64,000 bases of DNA from Ilumatobacteraceae bacterium. Lineage in GTDB: Bacteria; Actinomycetota; Acidimicrobiia; Acidimicrobiales; Ilumatobacteraceae. Made by a program: the position numbers and the translations under genes. Shown here piece after piece: positions 34,728 through 42,881 of the stretch (its first letter is position 1; each line of letters starts with the position of its first letter). The stretch lies in assembly GCA_021299715.1 (NCBI GenBank), contig JAJTEL010000001.1:271171-335170 (forward strand). The letters are read 5' to 3'. The notes beneath the pieces are model-generated. The model saw nothing but the letters and a program-made list of their open reading frames with translations. It did no database searches and was not told the DNA's origin.

Positions 34728-35986
34728 CCGCAACGTATAGCGCTGACCAAATTGCAGAAATTCAGCGCCGTACCCTGCGCACACTCACGCTTGGACAAAT
34801 TGTGGGCTCTGCAGCATTGGCTGCATCGGTCACGGTGGGCGCATTTGTTATTCAGGAAATCTTGGGCAGCAAAACGCCCTGGGGTGGTTTAGCAACGGCA
34901 ACAACCACAACGGGTACCGCGGTGATGTCGCAGGTGTTGTCTCGTTATATGACCCGCAAAGGTCGTCGCCCAGGACTACGTAACGGTTATGCATTAGGAA
35001 CCATTGGTGCATTGCTGGCCGCAGTCGGGGCAGAACAATACAACCTTGTCATTTTCTTGGTTGGTCTGTTTCTCTTCGGCAATGGTCAAGCAGCAAATTT
35101 GCTGGCGCGGTACACAGCAACAGACTTGGCTGTTCCCGAAGAGCGCGGTCGTGCAATGTCGCGCATTGTGTTTGCGTCCACCTTTGGTGCCGTTTTTGCG
35201 CCATTGCTTATTGGGCCAGCCGAAGCGGCGGGGCAAGAGTGGTTTGGGTTGCACAAATACACCGGCCCGTGGTTGTTATCGGCATGCGTTCTGTTTCTTG
35301 CCTTTTGCAACATTTCGCTACAACTGCGTCCCGACCCTTTAGTTGTTGCGGGAGGAATTCGCGAACGATCCGATGCAAAGTTGCCCAGCATCTCCGAAGC
35401 AATCGCGGTCATTCTTTCAACGCAGCGCGGACGTCTCGCGTTGTCCAGCATGGTTATCTCGCAAGTGGCAATGGTGGCTGTGATGACTATGACTCCCGTT
35501 CACATGAAACTGCATGGTCACGAAAGTGTGAGTCAATATGTGGTCTCGCTGCATATTGCTGGCATGTATGCCTTCAGCCCGTTTGTAGGCAAGTACGCCG
35601 ATCGCAAGGGAACAGTTCACGCCGTCATCTTTGGTGCCGTATTACTCGTGGCTTCTGGGGTCTTGTCTGCGGTCAGTGGGGAATCGTGGCCAATTCTGTT
35701 TCCCGCCCTCTGGCTATTGGGTATCGGGTGGAATTTTGGCCTTATTGGCGGATCATCAATGTTGATTGAATCGGTTCCCATCGATAAGCGAGTCACCGTA
35801 CAAGGTTCTGCAGATCTCATGATGAGTTTTTGTGGTGGTATGGCCGGGTTGTCATCTGGCTTCATTCGCCGAGCGGTTGGGTATCACCTGCTGTCGGTGT
35901 TTGCGCTGCTGCTCTGCGGTCTTCTCCTCGCCTTTGCGGTGTATGTACGTACTAGTGAGCACTCACGGGAGACTGTTGCAGTATGA
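34724..35986 (+). CDS. Major facilitator superfamily transporter
   Basis: This 420-residue protein has about twelve hydrophobic segments in two halves. The cytoplasmic loop motif is present as SRYMTRKGRRPGLRNGY in the first half and VGKYADRKGTVHAV in the second. The substrate is unknown; the overall look is of an efflux-type MFS protein. It overlaps pgsA (ATGA) and cinA (ATGA), so it is translationally coupled inside a housekeeping run where a transporter is not usually found. Confidence 0.85.
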   Translation: MTATYSADQIAEIQRRTLRTLTLGQIVGSAALAASVTVGAFVIQEILGSKTPWGGLATATTTTGTAVMSQVLSRYMTRKGRRPGLRNGYALGTIGALLAAVGAEQYNLVIFLVGLFLFGNGQAANLLARYTATDLAVPEERGRAMSRIVFASTFGAVFAPLLIGPAEAAGQEWFGLHKYTGPWLLSACVLFLAFCNISLQLRPDPLVVAGGIRERSDAKLPSISEAIAVILSTQRGRLALSSMVISQVAMVAVMTMTPVHMKLHGHESVSQYVVSLHIAGMYAFSPFVGKYADRKGTVHAVIFGAVLLVASGVLSAVSGESWPILFPALWLLGIGWNFGLIGGSSMLIESVPIDKRVTVQGSADLMMSFCGGMAGLSSGFIRRAVGYHLLSVFALLLCGLLLAFAVYVRTSEHSRETVAV

Positions 35987-37227
35987 AATGCAATGTTGTC
36001 GCGGTGGGTACCGAGTTGCTGTTAGGTCAAATCATTGACACCAACTCGTCCTACATTGGTGAGCAATTGGCGGCTGTCGGCATCGCATCACACTTGCAAC
36101 TGAAGGTGGGGGACAACCTTGAACGCGTGGTGGAAGCGTTTCGATTGGCACTTGCCGATGCTGACGCAATCATTGTGTGTGGTGGATTAGGGCCAACTCA
36201 TGACGACCTCACGCGAGATGCAATTGCGAACATCATGGGTGTCACGCTTGAGCACAATGCGGACGTTGCGGTTGTTATTGAAGAGATGTTCGCCCGGCGT
36301 CAACGCCGTATGTCTGCGAATAACTTGCGACAAGCACTGGTCCCAGTGGGTGCAACGGTTATTCCGCAAACGCGCGGTACCGCACCAGGACTTATTTGTC
36401 CCGTCGGACACAAGGTCATCTATGCGATGCCTGGTGTTCCGCACGAAATGCACGACATGTTGTCTCGTGCGGTCTTGCCCGATCTGTTAGCGCGAAGCGG
36501 CGAGAAGGCCGTGATTGCAAGTCGCGTGTTGCGTACCTGGGGTGAAGCAGAATCGGCATTGAACGAACGCCTCGACCCAGTAATCGCAGAGCTTGACACT
36601 GTGGGTAATCCCACACTCGCTTTTCTTGCGAGTGGCTGGGAGGGAATCAAGGTTCGTCTCACCGCAAAAGCATCGTCAGAAGGTGAAGCGAACCAACTTC
36701 TCGACGTGTGGGAACACAAAGTTCGTGGCCACGTGGGAGATGTGGTCTTTGGCGTTGACACCGACACTATGGAGTCAGTGGTGTTGCAATTACTGCGGGA
36801 ACGTGGCTCTACATTTGCCGTTGCCGAATCTGTCACTGGTGGACTCGTTGGCGGACGCATCACAAATGTGCCTGGCTCTTCTGATGTGTTTCGTGGTGGC
36901 GTCATTAGTTATGCAAGCGACGTGAAGTTCGATGTCTTGGGGGTGACGCCAGGACCTGTTGTGTCGGAAGCTGCTGCAATAGAGATGGCTAGCGGTGTGC
37001 GACGCGTTGTGGGTAGTTCAGTAGCACTGGCGCTTACAGGAGTTGCTGGCCCCGACGAACAAGACGGCAAGCCAGTTGGCACCTTGTGTATTGGCGTGGT
37101 GTTGGAAGACGGTTCCACACATTCCACCACCAGCGTGTTGCCCGGCCAAAGAGATCAGATGCGCCAATTCAGTGTCATTACGGCGTTGTCGTTTCTTCGC
37201 TCACTTCTGCTGAAAACTCCTCGGTAG
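35983..37227 (+). CDS. cinA: CinA-family protein (competence/damage-inducible; NMN amidohydrolase domain)
   Basis: This 414-residue protein has an N-terminal molybdopterin-binding-like (COG1058) domain: VAVGTELLLGQIIDTNSSYIGEQLA, GGLGPTHDDLTRDA. A C-terminal PncC-type amidase domain follows: AVAESVTGGLVGGRITNVPGSSDVFRGGVISYA, LTGVAGPDEQDGKPVGT. CinA recycles NMN or hydrolyses ADP-ribose. recA, its usual neighbour, does not follow; tRNA-Arg and the propeller-gene islet do. Confidence 0.94.
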   Translation: MKCNVVAVGTELLLGQIIDTNSSYIGEQLAAVGIASHLQLKVGDNLERVVEAFRLALADADAIIVCGGLGPTHDDLTRDAIANIMGVTLEHNADVAVVIEEMFARRQRRMSANNLRQALVPVGATVIPQTRGTAPGLICPVGHKVIYAMPGVPHEMHDMLSRAVLPDLLARSGEKAVIASRVLRTWGEAESALNERLDPVIAELDTVGNPTLAFLASGWEGIKVRLTAKASSEGEANQLLDVWEHKVRGHVGDVVFGVDTDTMESVVLQLLRERGSTFAVAESVTGGLVGGRITNVPGSSDVFRGGVISYASDVKFDVLGVTPGPVVSEAAAIEMASGVRRVVGSSVALALTGVAGPDEQDGKPVGTLCIGVVLEDGSTHSTTSVLPGQRDQMRQFSVITALSFLRSLLLKTPR

Positions 37228-37239
37228 AGTGTCCGTATT

Positions 37240-37316
37240 GCCTCCGTAGCTCAGTTGGATAGAGCATCGGACTTCTAATCCGCAGGTCGCAGGTTCGATT
37301 CCTGCCGGGGGCGCCA
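37240..37316 (+). tRNA. tRNA-Arg (anticodon UCU), CCA encoded
   Basis: A full cloverleaf is seen. The acceptor GCCTCCG pairs with CGGGGGC. The D arm is GCTCAGTTGGATAGAGC, the anticodon loop ACTTCTAATCC gives TCT, and the T arm is CAGGTTCGATTCCTG. Discriminator G and CCA follow (mature body 37240-37313). Its 3' end is repeated at 40319-40330. Confidence 0.95.
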
Positions 37317-37317
37317 C
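37306..37317. repeat. Left copy of 12-bp tRNA-3'-end repeat
   Basis: CGGGGGCGCCAC spans the acceptor 3' strand, the CCA end and one further base. An identical copy lies at 40319-40330. With one base skipped, the match extends to the preceding CTG. Confidence 0.7.
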
Positions 37318-37339
37318 AGAGTGATATTTTTCGATCATC

Positions 37340-40306
37340 ATGGAGTCTTCAAAGTCCCTGCCAGCGCGTCACACGTTTGTGTGGATGTTTGTAATCGCTC
37401 TACTTTGCTCGTGTTTAGTCCCTGCAAACTCGCGGAAGGTAGCTGCTGTTGTTGATCCTCGTTATGGGGGTACGTTGACCGTAGCTGACTTCAATCGTTA
37501 TCCCGGATTTTGTATTGGTAGCAATCCTGATAGCTCGGCGGTCGGAATGTTCCGCGCGATTTATGACACTTTGGTGGAGCGCAATGCCGACGATGGTTTT
37601 ACACCATTTCTGGCTGATTCAGTGACTCCAAGTAATGGAAACCTCACATGGACGATTCGGCTCCGCTCAGGCGTCAAATTTCACGATGGTACGACACTTG
37701 ATGCGAGCGTTCTTAAATTGAATTTGGATTCATTGCGAGGAGTGGCTTCAACCAATGTGCCACTAAGCAGAGTCGTAGGAATCATCAACATTGGGCTGAC
37801 AAACATCATGAGTGTTACTGCTGTTGATTCACTCACTGTTGAAGTAGGGCTTGAACTTCCGCAGATTGATTTTGTGGAGACCTTGTACATGGGTGGCAGG
37901 GGATTCATCCGGGCAGAGGCGCAATTGACGTCATCGGCCTGCAGTACCACACCCATCGGAACGGGACCGTTCAAGAAGACTTCATTCAGCGCTGATGGCG
38001 TTTCTTTAGTGAGAAACGATGACTATTGGCGAATTGATCCGGTATCGGGGAATCAACTTCCGTATTTAAATCAATTGAATTTTGTTGCAGTTACCGATCC
38101 AGCTGGGCTAAAGAATGCGGTCACGGGAACAGATAGTTCAGCACCGTGGGCTGACATCTCGATGTTTACCTCAATCAATCACGCTCAAGAGATAACTGAA
38201 CTTAGAAATATGACGACAACTTTGCGGGAGTACACAAGTCGTAATGACGCAGTCTTGACCATCTATCTAAATGCTGGCAAGAACGGCTCGCCGCTTCGAA
38301 GTAGAAATGCGCGCCTCGCACTAGCTCACGCAACCAATCACCAGCGTTTCAGAGATGTCAAGTTTCTCGGATTGGGAGACATTCCGCAAAGTCTCATTCC
38401 TCGACGATCAGAGATGTTCACTAGTGAGGGTTTCCCTGCCTACAATCTCGAGTTAGCTCGACAGTATGTCTCTGCATATAAGGCTGAAACTGGGGCGACA
38501 AGTCTTGCAATCACGATTCCTTCTTCTCTAAACGCACGAGATATCGAGACATGGTCACTATTGAGCACGATGTGGGCAGAAGCCGGTATCACCTTGAACG
38601 TTGCAGTTGAAGAGCAGGCCGTCATTATCGCTAAAGCTGTCAATGCAAGTCGGACAGGGGCTGAGCAGAATGCCTACGACCTCGTTCCATTGACTATGTC
38701 ATTTGGGTCTGAGACAGGGTACAACTCGCAGTTCTATCGAGCAGACGCTTACAACCCCAATACGACAAATCCAGAGTTTCCTTCAAGTTCGTCCCTACGG
38801 CAGAAGCTGAGCACAATCTTGAACTTCTCGCATCAGCCAGAGACTACGATGGATGAGAAGTTGCTGCTTGCACATTCTCAATCAACGCTAAAGCTTTCAG
38901 CCGAGAAATTTCGAGAAGCAATGGCTCACTACCAGAATCAAGCGTATGCAATTCCCGTGGTCAATGGTTTTCTGTCAGTTTTTACATCTCCTCGGATTGG
39001 GGGAATCGGCACTAGTTATCTTGCGCCTGGAGTTCCAGAAAAATATATGACGTCGGGCGGTCCGAACTGGGCAGTTCTGTTCAAATCCATGACAGACCAA
39101 CCATTGCGAAATACAGGCGTGTCAGTTGGTCTCCGCAACGAAATCTGGACTGGTGCCCATCCTCAAGGTGTTGTGAACATCAGTGCTGGAGTTGCCTATG
39201 TTGCGCGTACAGACGAGGGGGAGATTTGTCAGGTCTCCCTTACAACCGGTGTACTTTCGTCGTGTGTCTCTGTAGGCGGAGCCCCAGTAGGTCTAATCAG
39301 AGATCGTCAGGCATTGAATGGTTATTTCATTGACTCTGCCTCCAGAAAACTACGCAAGTTTGTTTTCTCAACTGGAGCATTTTCCGACATCGTTACCCTT
39401 CCGTCACGCCCAAATGCAGTAGCTGTCAATTCAGTGTCCAGTCACGCCTTTGTTTCAAGCTCGGTTGGGAACGCGGTGTATCGAATAAGACTCTCTGATG
39501 GACAGCTGGTCGATTCGGTTTCTGTGTCTGGTGGACCTACGGGAGTCGCAATCGAAAATGGGGGTCAAGCGTTATGGGTAGCGCAGTCAATTGCTGACAA
39601 GGTGATTCGAGTAGCTCTGGGGTCGTCGTCGGTTGCTCATTCCGTAGCAGCTTTGATTGCACAGTCCCGTGAACAATCAGTGATTTCTTCCTCGATTAAC
39701 TCAATCAATGTGGGGAGTCGTCCTGCCGGTCTAAAAATGTCGGCGGACGGAAGATTTCTCTTTGTTGTTAATGAAAATGATGACACGATGACAAAAATCG
39801 ACATTGGTTCATCTGGAGAAACATGGACGTTTCGGATCTCTAATCAGCCTCGAGAATTGTCACTTGATGAAACAGCAAACCGAATTTATATCTCTGGAAT
39901 TTTCTCAAACTCAATTGCCGTGGTTCAGATTCCTGAAACTGTGGTTCCCGCTCCCGTTGCGAATCTGCCAATTCCCGTGGAAGTTTCCCCTCCTGCGGTT
40001 GGTACACCAAGTCCGTCCGTGCAGAGTCCAACGTCAGGCTCAAGCCAGACCACTGTCGTGATTTCTCCTCAAGTAAAAATCGGCCGCACAATTAGCTCCA
40101 AATCCCTCGTCGGCGTTGCCAAGATTCCGCTCAAAGCCGGGTCAACTATTCGGCTCCGAGTGATGCAATCGTCCGCAAAGTTCTGCAAAGTGACAGGTTC
40201 GTCGCTTCGAGGAATGAAGGCCGGGACGTGCAAGGTCGCTGTAACTGTTACCCCAAAAAAGGGGAGAACTACATCTAAGACCGTCACAGTGAGGGTTCTG
40301 AAGTAA
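37340..40306 (+). CDS. Exported family-5 solute-binding protein fused to a YVTN-like beta-propeller
   Basis: This is a 988-residue protein. A membrane/signal segment (FVWMFVIALLCSCLVPAN) occurs at residues 12-30. A peptide/nickel-type SBP_bac_5 domain spans about 45-590 (YGGTLTVADFNRYPGF, LTWTIRLRSGVKFHDGTTLDASVLKLNLDSL). Blades with YVTN-like repeats span about 595-860 (VNISAGVAYVARTDEGE, PAGLKMSADGRFLFVVNENDDTM). A Pro/Ser-rich linker leads to a C-terminal Lys/Cys-containing beta domain common in actinobacterial surface proteins. No transporter permease or ATPase is adjacent, so it may be a surface binding or sensory protein. TATTTT (37325-37330) lies nine bases before ATG 37340. Confidence 0.8.
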   Translation: MESSKSLPARHTFVWMFVIALLCSCLVPANSRKVAAVVDPRYGGTLTVADFNRYPGFCIGSNPDSSAVGMFRAIYDTLVERNADDGFTPFLADSVTPSNGNLTWTIRLRSGVKFHDGTTLDASVLKLNLDSLRGVASTNVPLSRVVGIINIGLTNIMSVTAVDSLTVEVGLELPQIDFVETLYMGGRGFIRAEAQLTSSACSTTPIGTGPFKKTSFSADGVSLVRNDDYWRIDPVSGNQLPYLNQLNFVAVTDPAGLKNAVTGTDSSAPWADISMFTSINHAQEITELRNMTTTLREYTSRNDAVLTIYLNAGKNGSPLRSRNARLALAHATNHQRFRDVKFLGLGDIPQSLIPRRSEMFTSEGFPAYNLELARQYVSAYKAETGATSLAITIPSSLNARDIETWSLLSTMWAEAGITLNVAVEEQAVIIAKAVNASRTGAEQNAYDLVPLTMSFGSETGYNSQFYRADAYNPNTTNPEFPSSSSLRQKLSTILNFSHQPETTMDEKLLLAHSQSTLKLSAEKFREAMAHYQNQAYAIPVVNGFLSVFTSPRIGGIGTSYLAPGVPEKYMTSGGPNWAVLFKSMTDQPLRNTGVSVGLRNEIWTGAHPQGVVNISAGVAYVARTDEGEICQVSLTTGVLSSCVSVGGAPVGLIRDRQALNGYFIDSASRKLRKFVFSTGAFSDIVTLPSRPNAVAVNSVSSHAFVSSSVGNAVYRIRLSDGQLVDSVSVSGGPTGVAIENGGQALWVAQSIADKVIRVALGSSSVAHSVAALIAQSREQSVISSSINSINVGSRPAGLKMSADGRFLFVVNENDDTMTKIDIGSSGETWTFRISNQPRELSLDETANRIYISGIFSNSIAVVQIPETVVPAPVANLPIPVEVSPPAVGTPSPSVQSPTSGSSQTTVVISPQVKIGRTISSKSLVGVAKIPLKAGSTIRLRVMQSSAKFCKVTGSSLRGMKAGTCKVAVTVTPKKGRTTSKTVTVRVLK

Positions 40307-40318
40307 GCACCTTTTCTG

Positions 40319-40330
40319 CGGGGGCGCCAC
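40319..40330. repeat. Right copy of 12-bp tRNA-3'-end repeat
   Basis: This is identical to 37306-37317. It is followed directly by the perfect palindrome TGGCGCGCCA (40331-40340). The remainder of 40341-40499 is leader DNA for the rhodopsin gene and shows no gene. Confidence 0.7.
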
Positions 40331-40499
40331 TGGCGCGCCATGGCGTCACCACGCCTCATCGGAAGTGATGGCTATATGTACCATGCGTCTAATGGGGGAT
40401 GGTTCACAAATTCTCATGTTGGTGTTACTGTCCGAACAGGGGGACATGACTTCCACTCTGGGCGTCATTATTCCTTGCATAGAAAGGTAAGGGCTTGTA

Positions 40500-41201
40500 A
40501 TGGTCTTTAAGGATGCAGATTTAAATCAATTGGTATATAACGCCTTGTCATTCGGCACAGCCGTCATGTTGGGCGCATTCGTTTACTTCCTCACACAGAT
40601 CAAGAGTGTGGCAAAGCAATTCCAAAGTGGAGTGGCAGTTTCGGCTGTCGTCGTTGGAATCGCCGGTTACCACTACTTCAGAATGTGGAGCGATTGGGGT
40701 AAGGGAACTGTTAACGAAGGGTACCGCTACGCCGACTGGCTCATTACGGTTCCATTGTTGGTCATCGAACTCTTAATTGTTCTCGGTGTGACAGCAGAGC
40801 GTCGCAAGAAACTGATGTTCTCTCTGGTTCCCGCAACAGTGCTCATGATTGCATTGGGTTATCCAGGCGAAATTTCGTCAGACGATGGAACAAAGTGGCT
40901 GTACTGGATTCTCGCAATGTTGCCATTCATCTACATTCTCTGGATTCTCGCCGGGGAATTGAAGGCTGCTGGAACCCGCGAAACCGGCGCTGTCAGCAAA
41001 GCAATCAAGAATGCAACGACGGTTCTGTTAGTCACATGGATGGTGTACCCAATCGCGTACCTGTTCCCAGTGATCTTCGATGCAACTAATGAAGGTGCAG
41101 AAACAGCCCGTCAAATTGGCTACACGTTGGCCGACATCACCGCTAAAGGTTTGTACGGCCTCATGATCCTCAGCATCGCCAAAGCGCGATCTGCGGATTA
41201 G
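40500..41201 (+). CDS. Proton-pumping microbial rhodopsin (green-absorbing type)
   Basis: This is a 233-residue, seven-helix light-driven pump. Helix C (RYADWLITVPLLVIE) gives Asp79 (proton acceptor), Thr83 and Glu90 (donor), the DTE pattern of outward H+ pumps. Leu87 at the tuning site predicts green absorption. His58 matches the proteorhodopsin His75. Helix G has Asp212 as second counterion and Lys216, the retinal Schiff-base lysine. AAAGG (40483-40487) lies upstream of ATG 40500. A strong terminator follows, so it is a single-gene unit. Retinal synthesis genes are not in the window. Confidence 0.95.
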   Translation: MVFKDADLNQLVYNALSFGTAVMLGAFVYFLTQIKSVAKQFQSGVAVSAVVVGIAGYHYFRMWSDWGKGTVNEGYRYADWLITVPLLVIELLIVLGVTAERRKKLMFSLVPATVLMIALGYPGEISSDDGTKWLYWILAMLPFIYILWILAGELKAAGTRETGAVSKAIKNATTVLLVTWMVYPIAYLFPVIFDATNEGAETARQIGYTLADITAKGLYGLMILSIAKARSAD

Positions 41202-41231
41202 TGCTAGTCGTCAACTAACTACGCAACGTAG

Positions 41232-41279
41232 AAAGAGTTGTGCGTAAGTTTTCTTGCGCACAACTCTTTTGTTGTTTAA
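41232..41279 (+). terminator. Strong intrinsic terminator after the rhodopsin gene
   Basis: A 13-bp perfect stem, AAAGAGTTGTGCG with CGCACAACTCTTT, is followed by a T-rich run. The stretch 41281-41413 before carD has no gene I can support. Confidence 0.9.
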
Positions 41280-41413
41280 GGGCCGAAATTCCACGGATGT
41301 GGCCCTGTTCAGAGAGTGCATGCAGCCCCGTTTCAGGTGGATGAAATGGCTGGCGAGATGGTCTACATCTGGGCTGAAAACGGTGGAATCGTGGGATTGA
41401 CCCTCCCAACCCT

Positions 41414-41419
41414 TACAAT
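41414..41419 (+). promoter_or_regulatory. -10 box TACAAT of leaderless carD
   Basis: TACAAT plus six bases precedes GTG 41426. It is close to the consensus TATAAT. The TTGACC at 41397 is only 11 bases away and is not a usable -35. Confidence 0.55.
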
Positions 41420-41425
41420 TGCAGG

Positions 41426-42010
41426 GTGGATTTTAAGAAAGATGACATCGTCATCTACCCCCAGCACGGTGCCTGCAAAGTAAAGGGCACGAAGAAGCAA
41501 GACTTCTTCGGAACGGGGAAGAAAGAGGAGTACCTCATCCTCGAAACCATCATCAACGAGATGACCCTTCGCGTTCCCCTTGCCAAGCTCGACGAAGTCG
41601 GTGTGCGCCCACCAGTCTCGCCTGACGAACTGGAAGACCTGGTGGCCGTGCTTTCCAAAGCCGACCCGCGTGTTCCGTCCAACTGGTCGCGTCGATTCAA
41701 GAACCACCAAGAGAAGTTGAAGAGTGGCGACGTGTACCAGGTTGCCGAAGTGGTTCGTAACCTTGCCGCGCGTAACCGCGACGCATCGTTGTCTGCCGCA
41801 GAGCGCACCATGTACGAGCGCGCACGCACCAACCTCATCTCCGAAATTCAGCCTGCGCTCAAGGTCACCAAAGAAGAGGCCGAAGAGTTCTTGAACAAGG
41901 CTCTCGAAAAAGGTGTTCTGAAGCCCGCCAAGGTTGCGAAGAAGAAAGTCGAAGCCGAGAAGAAGGTTGTCGACGAAGACGACGACGCCAATCTCGACGA
42001 CGACATTTAG
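41426..42010 (+). CDS. carD: CarD-family RNA polymerase-binding transcription regulator
   Basis: CarD binds the RNA polymerase beta subunit and stabilises open complexes, notably at rRNA promoters. The 194-residue protein starts FKKDDIVIYPQHGACKVKGTKK, the Tudor-like RNA polymerase-interaction domain. It continues with the helical DNA-binding domain (FKNHQEKLKSGDVYQVAEVVRNLAARNRDASLSAAERTMYERA). The C-terminal extension is Lys-rich then acidic. The GTG start is fixed by the TACAAT box six bases upstream. Confidence 0.94.
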   Translation: MDFKKDDIVIYPQHGACKVKGTKKQDFFGTGKKEEYLILETIINEMTLRVPLAKLDEVGVRPPVSPDELEDLVAVLSKADPRVPSNWSRRFKNHQEKLKSGDVYQVAEVVRNLAARNRDASLSAAERTMYERARTNLISEIQPALKVTKEEAEEFLNKALEKGVLKPAKVAKKKVEAEKKVVDEDDDANLDDDI

Positions 42011-42014
42011 TCAC

Positions 42015-42881
42015 ATGGCCCGCGTTGGGTTTTGCGGTCTCGGAGTCATGGGTGCGCCCATGGCCGGACATCTCGCTTCTGCTGGTCACAGCGTGTCGGT
42101 GTACAACCGCACCCCGTCACGCGCACTTGAATGGGTAGCAGCGCACGGACATCAGGCGTTCCCCACGCCAGCTGAAGTTGCCACTGACAGCGACGTTGTT
42201 TTCTTGTGTGTCGGAAACGATGACGATGTTCGTCAAGTCATGTTGGGCGAACATGGAATTCTCGATGGTGCTCACGATGGTCTCATCGTTGTTGACCACA
42301 CCACAACATCGGCAACACTCGCACGCGATATGTATGAAAGTTGTGCCGCACACGGAGTTGTTTTCTTGGATGCACCAGTGTCGGGTGGTCAAGCAGGCGC
42401 TGAAGGCGGAACACTCACCGTGATGTGTGGGTCTGTTGGGGTTGAAGAGTTCGATGCAGTGGCATCAATCATTTCGGCGTACTCGCGGTCGTGTGTTCGG
42501 CTTGGTGGCATCGGTTCTGGTCAACTCACCAAAATGGTGAACCAAATCTGTATTGCTGGCTTAGTGCAGGCATTGTCCGAAGGCTTGGCATTTGCAGAAC
42601 ATGCTGGGTTAGATGCTCACGCGGTCATCGACGTTATTTCGCAAGGTGCTGCGCAAAGTTGGCAGATGCAGAATCGCGGCCACACCATGGTGGACGGTCA
42701 ATTCGACTTCGGGTTTGCTGTTGAGTGGATGGTGAAAGACCTGAAGTATGTGGTGGAAGAAGCGCGACGCAACGGATCCACTATCCCCGTGACGCAAACA
42801 GTTCTTGGATTCTACGAAGAGCTGGTGCAAGACGGCGATGCCCGCAAAGACACCAGCAGCCTTATTCGCCGCTTGATCTAA
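42015..42881 (+). CDS. 3-hydroxyisobutyrate dehydrogenase-family NAD(P)-dependent oxidoreductase
   Basis: This 288-residue beta-hydroxyacid dehydrogenase opens with VGFCGLGVMGAPMAGHLASAGH (Rossmann plus the G-x-M-G-x-x-M-A signature). It has the substrate block FLDAPVSGGQAGAEGGTLTVMCGS and the catalytic Lys in GSGQLTKMVNQI. The substrate could be 3-hydroxyisobutyrate (valine breakdown) or tartronate/succinic semialdehyde. ATG 42015 is four bases after carD; the upstream open frame is inside carD. Confidence 0.9.
   Translation: MARVGFCGLGVMGAPMAGHLASAGHSVSVYNRTPSRALEWVAAHGHQAFPTPAEVATDSDVVFLCVGNDDDVRQVMLGEHGILDGAHDGLIVVDHTTTSATLARDMYESCAAHGVVFLDAPVSGGQAGAEGGTLTVMCGSVGVEEFDAVASIISAYSRSCVRLGGIGSGQLTKMVNQICIAGLVQALSEGLAFAEHAGLDAHAVIDVISQGAAQSWQMQNRGHTMVDGQFDFGFAVEWMVKDLKYVVEEARRNGSTIPVTQTVLGFYEELVQDGDARKDTSSLIRRLI

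Larger units (their letters stand above)
37306..40330. mobile_element. Putative single-gene islet at the tRNA-Arg 3' end
   Basis: About 3 kb lies between tRNA-Arg and an exact 12-bp copy of its 3' end. It holds only the binding-protein/propeller gene, whose sequence is more A/T-rich than the surrounding core genes. tRNA 3' ends are the commonest integrase targets. No integrase is inside, so mobility in cis is not expected. Confidence 0.5.

Noticed and set aside
41397-41402. TTGACC as the -35 box of carD
   Set aside because: Only 11 bases separate it from TACAAT, too short for a sigma-70-type promoter.
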